Shown here piece after piece: positions 27,170 through 34,843 of a stretch of 64,000 nt of DNA. A model generated the notes under the pieces. It made no database searches and was not told where the DNA came from. It was given only the letters and a program-made list of their open reading frames with translations. The DNA is from Minwuia sp048007105 (GTDB lineage Bacteria > Pseudomonadota > Alphaproteobacteria > Minwuiales > Minwuiaceae): positions 868,001 through 932,000 of the forward strand of contig NZ_CP180352.1 of assembly GCF_048007105.1 (NCBI RefSeq), given 5' to 3'. The translations under genes and the position numbers were made by a program. How positions within the stretch are numbered: the stretch's first letter is position 1; every line of letters begins with the position of its first letter.

Positions 27170-30100
27170 TCAGACGTGGGCCGGACGCACCGGCGCCCTC
27201 AGATCCAGCGTATGCGGGTAGGTGGCGTTGCGCTCCAGCACCGGCGATCCCGGATGGCCCGGCGTGTGGCCATGGGCGTCGAAGCGCGCCAGCCGCCGGC
27301 CCTCGGCCTCTTCCGCATTGACCGGCGCGGTGTCGTAATTGCGCCCGCCCGGATGGGAGACGTGATAGCGGCAGCCGCCGATGGAGCGCCCGTTCCAGGT
27401 GTCGATCAGGTCGAAGACCAGCGGCGAATGCACGCCGATCGTCGGGTGCAGGGCCGAGGCCGGCTGCCAGGCGCGGAAGCGCACGCCGGCGACATATTCC
27501 TCCGACGCGCCGGTCGGCTGCAGCGGCACGTGGCGACCGTTGCAGGTCAGCACGTAGCGGCCCGGATCGGCGAGGTTGCGGACCTTCGCCTGCAGCCGCT
27601 CGACCGAGCTGTCGACATAGCGGACCGTGCCGCCGCCGCCGGCTTCCTCGCCCATCACGTGCCAGGGCTCCAGCGCGGTGCGGATCTCGATATCCATGCC
27701 GCGGTAGCTGACCTCGCCGCAGCGCGGGAACTTGAACTCGAAATGCGGCGCGTACCACGCATCGTCGAAGGCGTAGCCGGCCTGCCGCATCTCCTCCAGC
27801 ACGTCGGTGAAATCTTCCCAGAGGTAGTGAGGCAGCATGAAACGGTCGCGCAGCCGGTCGCCGTGGCGGATCAGGGGCCGGGCATAGGGCTGGTCCCAGA
27901 AGCGCGCGATCAGCGCCCTGAGCAGAAGCTGCTGCGCCAGGCTCATCTCCGCATGCGGCGGCATCTCGAAGGCGCGGAACTCCACCAGGCCCAGGCGGCC
28001 GGTCGGGCCGTCGGGCGAGTAGAGCTTGTCGATGCAGATCTCCGAACGGTGGGTGTTACCGGTCAGGTCCACCAGCAGGTTGCGGAGCGTCCGGTCGACC
28101 ACCCAGAGCGGCACGTTGGTGCCCCGCTGCGGCAGCTGCGACAGCGCGATCTCCAGCTCGTAGAGCAGGTCGTCGCGGCCCTCGTCGGCGCGCGGCGCCT
28201 GGCTGGTCGGGCCGATGAAGAGCCCCGAGAACAGATAGGACAGGCTGGGGTGGTTCTGCCAGTAGCGCACCAGCGAGCCGAGCAGGTCGGGCCGGCGCAG
28301 GAACGGGCTGTCGGCCGGGCTGGCGCCGCCGCAGACGATGTGGTTGCCGCCGCCGGTGCCGATATGGCGGCCGTCGATCATGAACTTCTCGGTGCCCAGC
28401 CGGCTCTGCCGGGCTTCCTCGTAGAGCGCCGTGGTGATGCCGCGCAGCTGTTCCCAGTTGGCCGAGGGGTGGATGTTCACCTCGATCACGCCCGGATCCG
28501 GCGTCACCTTGATGACGTTCAGCCGGTGGTCGTGCGGCGGCTCGTAGCCCTCGATGTAGATCGGCATGTTCTGTTCGGCGGCCACGTCCTCGCAGGCCGC
28601 GACCAGCTCCAGATAGGCCTCTGCCGATTCGGTCGGCGGCATGAAGACGTTGATGTGCCCGTCGCGCGGCTCCACCGCCAGCGCGGTGCGGATGTCGGGG
28701 CTGACCAGCCCGCGGTTCGTCTTCTCCGGATCCTGCTGCCTGTCGGTATCGGGCAGTTCCTGCTCGTTGCGGTCCTGCGGCGTGGCGCCTTCGGCGCTCC
28801 GCTGCGACATCCAGGGCTGGCGTGACTTGTCGGGCGCGGGCAGCGGCCCGTCGATGCCGAACGGGTCCTGCGGCGAGTACCAGGGATAGCGCGCGGCCGG
28901 CAGCCAGGGCAGCGATTCGATGGGCAGGCGGAAGCCGACCGGGCTGTCGCCCGGCAGCAGGAACATGTGCTCGCCGCGGAACGGCCAGGGGCCGGTGATC
29001 CAGCTCCGCCCCGCCTTGGCCTGCCAGGCCTGCAGCGGCAGCACGTAGCCGGTCGGCGTGCCCAGACCCTTGCGCAGGATGCGGGCGAGCCGGGCTCGGT
29101 CCAGCTCCTTCTCGAAGTCCGGGTGGTCGGGGCTGAGATTGACCGGCAGCTGCTGTTCGGCGCCCAGCGTCTTCAGCGGATCCTCATAGGCCGGGATCAC
29201 GTAGTTGCCGTCGACCTCCAGCCGCTCGCACAGGCCCAGCATGAACTTCTGCGCGTCCTTGTGGGTGGGCTGGTAGTTCTCGCCCTCCTTCGCGATGGCG
29301 CGGTCCTCGGTCCAGAGCGGCAGTCCGTCGCCGCGCCAGTACAGCCCGAAGGCCCAGCGCGGATAGGGCTCGCCCGGATAGAGCTTGCCCTGGCCGAAGG
29401 TCAGCAGGCCCTGCGGCGCGAACCGGCGCCGCAGCCGCTGGATCAGGTCATAGGCCAGCCGGCGCTTGTTCGGACCCATCGCGGCGGTGTTCCACTCGGC
29501 CCCGTCCGGATCGTCGATGGAGACGAAGGTCGGCTCGCCGCCCATGGTCAGCCGGACGTCGCCTTCCTGCAGCTTGTATTCGATCTTGCTGCCCAGCGTG
29601 TCGATCGCCTGCCACTGGCTGTCGGAATAGGGCTTGGTCACACGCGGCGATTCGTAGATGCGGTCGACCGACATCTCGTGGCCGAACTCGACCTCGCAGG
29701 GTCCCACCAGACCGGTGATCGGCGCAGCCGAAGTGGGCTGCGGGGCGCAGGCCAGCGGAATGTGGCCCTCGCCGGCCAACAGGCCGGAGGTGCCGTCCAG
29801 TCCGATCCAGCCGGCGCCGGGCAGATAGACCTCGGCCCAGGCGTGCAGGTCGGTGAAGTCGACATCGGTGCCCGACGGGCCGTCCAGCGCCTCCTGATCG
29901 TGCTTGAGCTGGATCAGGTAGCCGGAGGCGAAGCGCGCCGCGAGACCGAGGTGGCGCAGGATCTGGACGATCAGCCAGGCCGTGTCGCGGCAGGAGCCGC
30001 GGTTGATTTCCAGCGTCTCTTCCGGGCTCTGCACACCCGGTTCCATGCGCACGATGTAGTCGATTCGCTGCTCGATCTGCTGGTTCAGGGCGACGAGGAA

Positions 30101-30532
30101 ATTGATCGTCTGCTGCGGCGTCCGGTCGATGCCGTCCAGCAGCTTCTGCAGGTGCGGCCCCGCCGGCTCGGCGTCAAGGAAGGGCTCCAGTTCGTCGGTC
30201 TCGTTCTCGTCATACGCGAACGGGAATTCGTCGGCATGTTCGGCGATGAAGAAGTCGAAGGGGTTCAGCACCGCCATCTCGGCGACCACATCGACCTCGA
30301 CGTGGAAATGGTCGACCGGCTCCGGGAACACGACACGGGCCAGGAAATTGCCCAGCGGGTCCTGCTGCCAGTTGATGAAGTGGCCCTTCGGCTCGACGTT
30401 CAGCGAATAGGAAACGATGTTCGTCCGGGTATGCGCCGCCGGTCGCAGCCGGATGATCTGGGGCGACAGCGTCACCTTGCGGTCGTAATTGTAGATGGTC
30501 TTGTGGTTCAGAGCCGCATGAATCGGCATCAA
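27170..30532 (-). CDS. large transglutaminase-like protein with DUF2126 domain
   Basis: 1120 aa. Residues about 1-300 form a transglutaminase-like module with Cys in INRGSCRDTAWLIVQIL, His in FTDLHAWAEVYLPG and Asp in WIGLDGTSG, after a bacterial transglutaminase N-terminal domain (LNHKTIYNYDRKVTLSPQII). From about residue 310 the DUF2126 region follows (LTMGGEPTFVSIDDPDGAEW; FGQGKLYPGEPYPRWAFGLY; DGRHIGTGGGNHIVCGG), a fold related to glutamate-cysteine ligase/glutamine-synthetase-like amidoligases. It heads the minus-strand operon with the ATP-grasp/alpha-E gene 14 bp after it. Likely role: synthesis or cleavage of unusual isopeptide or peptide tags; substrate unknown. Confidence 0.9.
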   Translation of the reverse strand: MMPIHAALNHKTIYNYDRKVTLSPQIIRLRPAAHTRTNIVSYSLNVEPKGHFINWQQDPLGNFLARVVFPEPVDHFHVEVDVVAEMAVLNPFDFFIAEHADEFPFAYDENETDELEPFLDAEPAGPHLQKLLDGIDRTPQQTINFLVALNQQIEQRIDYIVRMEPGVQSPEETLEINRGSCRDTAWLIVQILRHLGLAARFASGYLIQLKHDQEALDGPSGTDVDFTDLHAWAEVYLPGAGWIGLDGTSGLLAGEGHIPLACAPQPTSAAPITGLVGPCEVEFGHEMSVDRIYESPRVTKPYSDSQWQAIDTLGSKIEYKLQEGDVRLTMGGEPTFVSIDDPDGAEWNTAAMGPNKRRLAYDLIQRLRRRFAPQGLLTFGQGKLYPGEPYPRWAFGLYWRGDGLPLWTEDRAIAKEGENYQPTHKDAQKFMLGLCERLEVDGNYVIPAYEDPLKTLGAEQQLPVNLSPDHPDFEKELDRARLARILRKGLGTPTGYVLPLQAWQAKAGRSWITGPWPFRGEHMFLLPGDSPVGFRLPIESLPWLPAARYPWYSPQDPFGIDGPLPAPDKSRQPWMSQRSAEGATPQDRNEQELPDTDRQQDPEKTNRGLVSPDIRTALAVEPRDGHINVFMPPTESAEAYLELVAACEDVAAEQNMPIYIEGYEPPHDHRLNVIKVTPDPGVIEVNIHPSANWEQLRGITTALYEEARQSRLGTEKFMIDGRHIGTGGGNHIVCGGASPADSPFLRRPDLLGSLVRYWQNHPSLSYLFSGLFIGPTSQAPRADEGRDDLLYELEIALSQLPQRGTNVPLWVVDRTLRNLLVDLTGNTHRSEICIDKLYSPDGPTGRLGLVEFRAFEMPPHAEMSLAQQLLLRALIARFWDQPYARPLIRHGDRLRDRFMLPHYLWEDFTDVLEEMRQAGYAFDDAWYAPHFEFKFPRCGEVSYRGMDIEIRTALEPWHVMGEEAGGGGTVRYVDSSVERLQAKVRNLADPGRYVLTCNGRHVPLQPTGASEEYVAGVRFRAWQPASALHPTIGVHSPLVFDLIDTWNGRSIGGCRYHVSHPGGRNYDTAPVNAEEAEGRRLARFDAHGHTPGHPGSPVLERNATYPHTLDLRAPVRPAHV

Positions 30533-30621
30533 ATCACTCTATCGACTATTAATGGGATCGCATCGCGCAAGAAGATAGGCGGCGTGCCGCACCGGGGCAA
30601 TGTGCAGAAGCCGCACAGGGC

Positions 30622-31755
30622 CTAGTTGGCGGCGGCCGACCGGTAGGCGTGGATGTTGTCGCCGAGAAAGCGGTTGTTGTCGTGGCGGATCTGCGCGGCC
30701 GCATCGTCATAGAGGAACGGCAGGAAGGCGTAGCGCTCGCCGGCGGTGACCTTCGTGACCATGTGCAGCATCGAGCAGGAGAACACGACTGCGCCGCCCG
30801 GCGGCGGGCGGTAGGTGCGCCGGCCGTATTCGGGGAAGCAGAGATCGCCGCCCTCGAAGCCGTCATTGAGATTGATCGTGACGGCGAATCGGCGATGCGC
30901 CGTGCCCTTGGTGGTGTTGTCGCGGTGCGGCTTGAAATGCCCGCCATCCTCGGCCGAGTAGCAGGCGACGATGTAGCGCTCCATGCGGTTGGCCTCGAAC
31001 TGGTGCACCTTGCGCACCTCGGGCACCAGCCTGCGATGGATGCGGGCGCGGGTCTCGGCCACGACCGCCTGGTCGGTGATGACGTAGTCCCTGCGGCTCT
31101 TGTGGCCATGATCGACCACGCCGACGGTCTTGCCGCCCTCCTCCCGCACGAAACCGGAATCCTCGCCGCCATTGGAGCCGTAGAGGCCGATCAGCTTCTG
31201 GCAGAGTTCGGGCTCGAAGACGTTGGGCACCACCAGGACCGGCGCCGAGATCTCGAACCCGGCGAAGCGGTCCGGCGGCGGCAGGGTCTCGATGTAGTCC
31301 AGCATCTCGGCGATGTCGCCCCGGTCGCCGCGGAACGGGATCACCCGCATCACGCGCAGCGTCGGGTCCAGGACCACCCACATGCGGCGGATGACGACCT
31401 GGGTGCTTCCGGGCGTCTCCGCCTTCGGCATCGCGCCGTAGAGCCGCGAGACCTTGCCGTCGAAATCGAAGAAGTAGCGGTAGCCCGGATAGCGGTCGGC
31501 GACGCGGCGCTGCGTGTCGTCGGCGGGGTCTGAGCTGACGCCGAAGAAGGAGGCGACATCGTCGCAGAAGAAGCCCGGCCGTTCGCGCACCGCCGCGATC
31601 GCGGCCTTCGCATGCGGGTCGGCGGCGGAACCGAAGAAACAGAGCACGATGTAGCGGCCCGCAGCCGTGTCGAAGGCATAGCGCGGGTTGGCGTAGGACC
31701 GCTGCTGGAACCACGGCGCAGGATCGCCGGGGGTCAGAATGACATGGCCGCTCAT
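30622..31755 (-). CDS. redoxin-domain / 2-oxoglutarate Fe(II) oxygenase fusion protein
   Basis: 377 aa from ATG 31755 (MSGHVILTPGDPAPWFQQ); ATG 31806 upstream has no better ribosome site. Residues 5-160 are a peroxiredoxin/AhpC-like thioredoxin fold but without a C-x-x-C or peroxidatic P-x3-T-x2-C (LCFFGSAADP at that place). Residues 170-377 are a prolyl-hydroxylase-type dioxygenase with Fe ligands H277-R-D279 and H331 and the 2-oxoglutarate Arg 341 (HFKPHRDN; MLHMVTKVTAGERYAF). Such fusions occur in alphaproteobacteria with unknown substrate. It follows the photolyase gene on the same strand, with 100 bp between. Confidence 0.8.
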   Translation of the reverse strand: MSGHVILTPGDPAPWFQQRSYANPRYAFDTAAGRYIVLCFFGSAADPHAKAAIAAVRERPGFFCDDVASFFGVSSDPADDTQRRVADRYPGYRYFFDFDGKVSRLYGAMPKAETPGSTQVVIRRMWVVLDPTLRVMRVIPFRGDRGDIAEMLDYIETLPPPDRFAGFEISAPVLVVPNVFEPELCQKLIGLYGSNGGEDSGFVREEGGKTVGVVDHGHKSRRDYVITDQAVVAETRARIHRRLVPEVRKVHQFEANRMERYIVACYSAEDGGHFKPHRDNTTKGTAHRRFAVTINLNDGFEGGDLCFPEYGRRTYRPPPGGAVVFSCSMLHMVTKVTAGERYAFLPFLYDDAAAQIRHDNNRFLGDNIHAYRSAAAN

Positions 31756-31855
31756 GGCCGGGGCCGCCTCAAAGGGTCTGCCGGTATCGCCGGCTGCGAA
31801 TTTCATTGCAGCGGTTTTGCCGCTTTCGCAACAGGAATCGATGCCGCCGCCAGGC

Positions 31856-33379
31856 CTATCGAGGGTTCCGGCGGAAGCGGGCGGCGTCGCGGCGGATCTC
31901 GTCGCGCCGCTCACCGTCCATGCGGTCCCAGGTGGCGTACATGTTCGAAAGGCGCCGGTTCCCGCCCAGCCTGTCGCGCTTGCGGTCCAGGAAGTCCCAG
32001 TAGAGATAGTTGAAGGGGCAGGCGTCCGGGCCGGTCTTCCGCGACACGCTGTAATGGCAGCCGCCGCAGTAGTCGCTCATCCGGTTGATGTAGTTGCCGC
32101 CCGCCGCATAGGGCTTGGAGCCGAGCAGCCCGCCATCGGCGAACTGGCTCATGCCCAGCGTGTTGGGCAGCTCCACCCATTCGAAGGCGTCGATGTAGAC
32201 GGCGAGATACCATTCATGGATTTCGGCCGGCTTCGCGCCGAGCAGCATGGCCAGGTTGCCGGTGATCATCAGCCGCTGGATGTGGTGGGCATAGGCCTCG
32301 TCGCGGGTCTGTTCCACGACCTCGCGGACGCAGGCCATCCGCGTCTCCGCCGTCCAGTAGAAATCCGGCAGCCCGCTGCGCTGGTCCAGCGCGTTCATGT
32401 CCCTGTATTCGGGCATCTTCAGCCAGTAGACGCCGCGGACATATTCGCGCCAGCCGATGATCTGCCGGATGAAGCCCTCGACGGCGTTCAGCGGGGCGTC
32501 GCCGTCCGCATGGGCCTTCGCCGCCCGTTCGCAGACCGCCAGCGGGTCCAGAAGGCCCACATTGATGTACGGCGACAGCAGGCTGTGGAACATGAACCGC
32601 TCGCCCTTCACCATCGCGTCCTGGTAGTCGCCGAAGCGCGGCAGACAGTCGGCGATGAAGTGGTCGAGGGCCTTTTCCGCATCGGCGCGGGTCACGGCGA
32701 AGCGGAAATTCTCCAGGCTGCCGAAATTGTCGGGGAAGGCGCGGCCGACCAGATCGAGCACCTCTTCGGTGACCGCATCTGGTTCGAACCACGCCCGTTC
32801 CGGCAGACCGAGGCCCTCCTTCGGGGGCTTGCGGTTGTCGGCGTCATAGTTCCATTTGCCGCCCTCGGGCGCGTCGCCATCCATCAGCAGGCCGGTCTTC
32901 CGCCGCATCTCGCGGTAGAAGTATTCCATGGTCAGCGTCTTGCGGCCGTCCGCCCAGGCGGCGAAATCCTGCCGGCTGCAGAGGAACCGCTCGTCGCTCA
33001 GGATGCGGACGGGCAGGCCGAAGCGGTCTTCCCAGCCGGCCATCTCGTCCAGCAGCCGCCATTCGCCGGGTTCCGTCACGACGATCTCCTCCGGTTCCAG
33101 CGCAGCCGCGGCGCGCGCCACCTCGCCCGCCAGATCGCCGGCATTGTCCGGGTCGTCATAGGTCGTGTAGCGGACGGACCAGCCGGCCTCGCGCACTTCG
33201 TCGCGGAAGTGGCGCATGGCCGAGAAGATGAAGACGATCTTGCGCCGGTGATGCGGCGCATAGCCCGCCTCGGCCCGCACCTCCGCCATCAGCACCGTAT
33301 CCGCCTCCGGGTCGGCGAAGGCCAGTGACGACAGACCGGGTGTCAGCTGATCGCCGAGAACCAGAACGAGCCGCGTCAT
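31856..33379 (-). CDS. phrB: Fe-S cluster photolyase/cryptochrome (PhrB/FeS-BCP type, DASH-unrelated)
   Basis: 507 aa from ATG 33379 with GGGGGAG upstream. N-terminal LVLVLGDQLTPGLSSL is the hallmark of the 'cryptochrome/deoxyribodipyrimidine photolyase-related' family. Four cysteines expected to hold a 4Fe-4S cluster are visible: one in ETRMACVREV, a C-x2-C pair in MSDYCGGCHYS and one in GPDACPFNYLY. The FAD pocket block HHIQRLMITGNLAMLLGA is present. Family members repair (6-4) photoproducts using blue light. It lies 118 bp after chrR on the same strand, in line with membership of an RpoE stress regulon, though an own TGATCC promoter was not found. Confidence 0.92.
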   Translation of the reverse strand: MTRLVLVLGDQLTPGLSSLAFADPEADTVLMAEVRAEAGYAPHHRRKIVFIFSAMRHFRDEVREAGWSVRYTTYDDPDNAGDLAGEVARAAAALEPEEIVVTEPGEWRLLDEMAGWEDRFGLPVRILSDERFLCSRQDFAAWADGRKTLTMEYFYREMRRKTGLLMDGDAPEGGKWNYDADNRKPPKEGLGLPERAWFEPDAVTEEVLDLVGRAFPDNFGSLENFRFAVTRADAEKALDHFIADCLPRFGDYQDAMVKGERFMFHSLLSPYINVGLLDPLAVCERAAKAHADGDAPLNAVEGFIRQIIGWREYVRGVYWLKMPEYRDMNALDQRSGLPDFYWTAETRMACVREVVEQTRDEAYAHHIQRLMITGNLAMLLGAKPAEIHEWYLAVYIDAFEWVELPNTLGMSQFADGGLLGSKPYAAGGNYINRMSDYCGGCHYSVSRKTGPDACPFNYLYWDFLDRKRDRLGGNRRLSNMYATWDRMDGERRDEIRRDAARFRRNPR

Positions 33380-33390
33380 CGCGCTCCCCC

Positions 33391-33440
33391 ATGTCCCGGA
33401 CTTGATCCGGGACCCATTCCTGAGCCGTTGTCCGGGATGA
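33391..33440. repeat. GGACTTGATCC-type palindromic repeat between chrR and photolyase
   Basis: TGTCCCGGACTTGATCCGGG followed by ACCCATTCC, and then TTGTCCGGGATGACAG: a small double-hairpin of the dispersed type. It is the main content of the 118 bp gap and may cause partial termination or processing between the two genes. Confidence 0.6.
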
Positions 33441-33497
33441 CAGAGATTTTCGACAGCAGTCTCAGAGCATCCCGGCCCCCGCTCACCGACGGCCCGG

Positions 33498-34148
33498 TCA
33501 GATCCTGACGAAGGGCTGCATCAGGCGCGGGACGAGGCCGGTGAAGGCCAGCGGGGCGTCGGTGGCGATGATGCAGATGCAATCCTCGCCCGTGTCGGCC
33601 ACCGGCTGGTGGGTGACGTCGGGATCCAGATCGGCGATGTCGCCGGCCTTGAAGCGGCCGATCTCGTCGAGATAGGAGCCGCTGACGATCAGCGTCATCT
33701 CGTGGCCGTTGTGGCTGTGCTGCGGCACGGCGCGGCCGGGCGCGATCCGGAGCAGCTTCACGCCCAGATCGGCGCCGTCCTCGCCGGGCAGCTTCGCCTG
33801 ACGGATGCCGGGGCCGACGGTGCGCCAGCGGATCTCGGACAGGTCGGCCGGCAGCATTGCGCCCAGCGGCGCGGCGACGCCATGGCGGCCCTGCGCCGGC
33901 GGAGCCTCGGGTTCGGGCGCCGCATCGCCGATGCGGGCGAGAACCGAATCCAGCAGACGGTCGCTCAACGCCATCGGCGCGGCCGTGTCGACCAGTTCGC
34001 CGCCGATCTTCTCGCCGACCTCGGCCTGACGGCGGCAGCGCGGGCACATGGCAAGGTGCGAGGCCACGATCATCGAAAGGCCCTCGCCCAGGCCGCCGGC
34101 GGCATAGGCCAGCAGCGTGGTGTCGCTCGGATGATGCCGTATCGTCAT
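33498..34148 (-). CDS. chrR: ChrR family zinc anti-sigma factor
   Basis: 216 aa from ATG 34148; a GTG one codon upstream overlaps the sigma-factor stop. With this ATG the zinc-site residues fall at H6, H31, C35 and C38 (SHLAMCPRCRR), the same numbering as in Rhodobacter sphaeroides ChrR, which supports the start. The C-terminal cupin keeps its ligands H144, H146, E150 and H180 (QHSHNGHEMTLIVSGSYLDE). In the model, the N-terminal domain holds the ECF sigma factor and the cupin is needed for release by singlet oxygen. Translationally coupled to rpoE. Confidence 0.93.
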   Translation of the reverse strand: MTIRHHPSDTTLLAYAAGGLGEGLSMIVASHLAMCPRCRRQAEVGEKIGGELVDTAAPMALSDRLLDSVLARIGDAAPEPEAPPAQGRHGVAAPLGAMLPADLSEIRWRTVGPGIRQAKLPGEDGADLGVKLLRIAPGRAVPQHSHNGHEMTLIVSGSYLDEIGRFKAGDIADLDPDVTHQPVADTGEDCICIIATDAPLAFTGLVPRLMQPFVRI

Positions 34149-34747
34149 CACATTTCGTCTCCAACCGCTGTCCGCACCCGCCGGAAGGCCAGCCGCAGAC
34201 GGGATTTCACCGTTCCGAGCGGCAGGTCCAGCTTCTCCGCGATCGCCGAGTGCGGCAGGCCCTCGAAGAAGGAGAGCCTGATCACTTCATGTTGTTCGGG
34301 CGGCAGCTCCTTCATCGCCGACTGCACCCGCTCGCGGTCTTCCAGCCGCGTCACGCTCTCTTCCCCGTCCGGCGGCGGGTCCGGGTGGAACATCGGATCG
34401 TGGGGATCCGGCTCCGGCCGCTGACGCCGCCTGATCAGGTCGATGCGCTTGTTCCGGGCGATGGTGAAGATCCAGGTGCTCGCGCCGGCCTTTGACGGAT
34501 CGTAGAGCCGGGCCTTGGTCCACAGCGTGACCATGGTCTCCTGCACCACTTCCTCGGCGAGGTCGTCGCTTGCGCCGGACTTCATCATGAAGCCCTTGAT
34601 GCGGGGGCCGAAGTGACCGAACAGATCGGCAAAGGCTTCCCGGTCCTGTCGTTCCGCGACATGGCGGATCAACAGGCTATAGTCGGGCTCCGGCGAGGCA
34701 TCGCCGGCCGGGATCGCTTCTCGTTCGACAGTCACTGACGCCAACAT
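34148..34747 (-). CDS. rpoE: ECF sigma factor of the RpoE/ChrR (singlet-oxygen) group
   Basis: 199 aa from ATG 34747. Sigma region 2 (FGHFGPRIKGFMMKSGASDD, then LAEEVVQETMVTLWTKARLY) and region 4 (ELPPEQHEVIRLSFFEGLPH, then SAIAEKLDLPLGTVKSRLRL) are intact. The stop overlaps the anti-sigma gene. Its promoter (34755-34782) has the TGATCC-N18-TAAG boxes of this sigma group, so it is probably auto-activated. The long in-frame extension beyond 34747 runs antisense through the FAD gene and is not coding. Confidence 0.94.
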   Translation of the reverse strand: MLASVTVEREAIPAGDASPEPDYSLLIRHVAERQDREAFADLFGHFGPRIKGFMMKSGASDDLAEEVVQETMVTLWTKARLYDPSKAGASTWIFTIARNKRIDLIRRRQRPEPDPHDPMFHPDPPPDGEESVTRLEDRERVQSAMKELPPEQHEVIRLSFFEGLPHSAIAEKLDLPLGTVKSRLRLAFRRVRTAVGDEM

Positions 34748-34754
34748 GCGCAGA

Positions 34755-34782
34755 CTTACGTCCTGAGGCAATTCCCGGATCA
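34755..34782 (-). promoter_or_regulatory. RpoE-type promoter of rpoE-chrR
   Basis: Minus strand: TGATCC (34782-34777), an 18-base spacer, TAAG (34758-34755). This matches the R. sphaeroides RpoE consensus TGATCC-N18-TAAGA. The A of the rpoE start codon lies 11 bases from the first T of TAAG, so the message would begin at or beside the ATG (leaderless). Confidence 0.85.
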
Positions 34783-34809
34783 CAAGATTGTTCCGTAAAT
34801 CGCGTTCTG

Positions 34810-34838
34810 TGATCCGCCTTTGAAATGACCCCGTAAGC
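34810..34838 (+). promoter_or_regulatory. RpoE-type promoter of the FAD oxidoreductase operon
   Basis: Plus strand: TGATCC (34810-34815), an 18-base spacer, TAAG (34834-34837). The A of the start codon at 34844 is 10 bases from the first T of TAAG, so this transcript is also predicted to be leaderless. The two back-to-back -35 boxes are 27 bp apart. Confidence 0.85.
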
Positions 34839-34843
34839 GCCGC

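Noticed and set aside
31756..31855. RpoE-type promoter for the redoxin-oxygenase fusion, and one for the photolyase at 33380-33497
   Set aside because: No TGATCC with TAAG at 18-base spacing on the minus strand; these genes are more likely read from rpoE or from other promoters.
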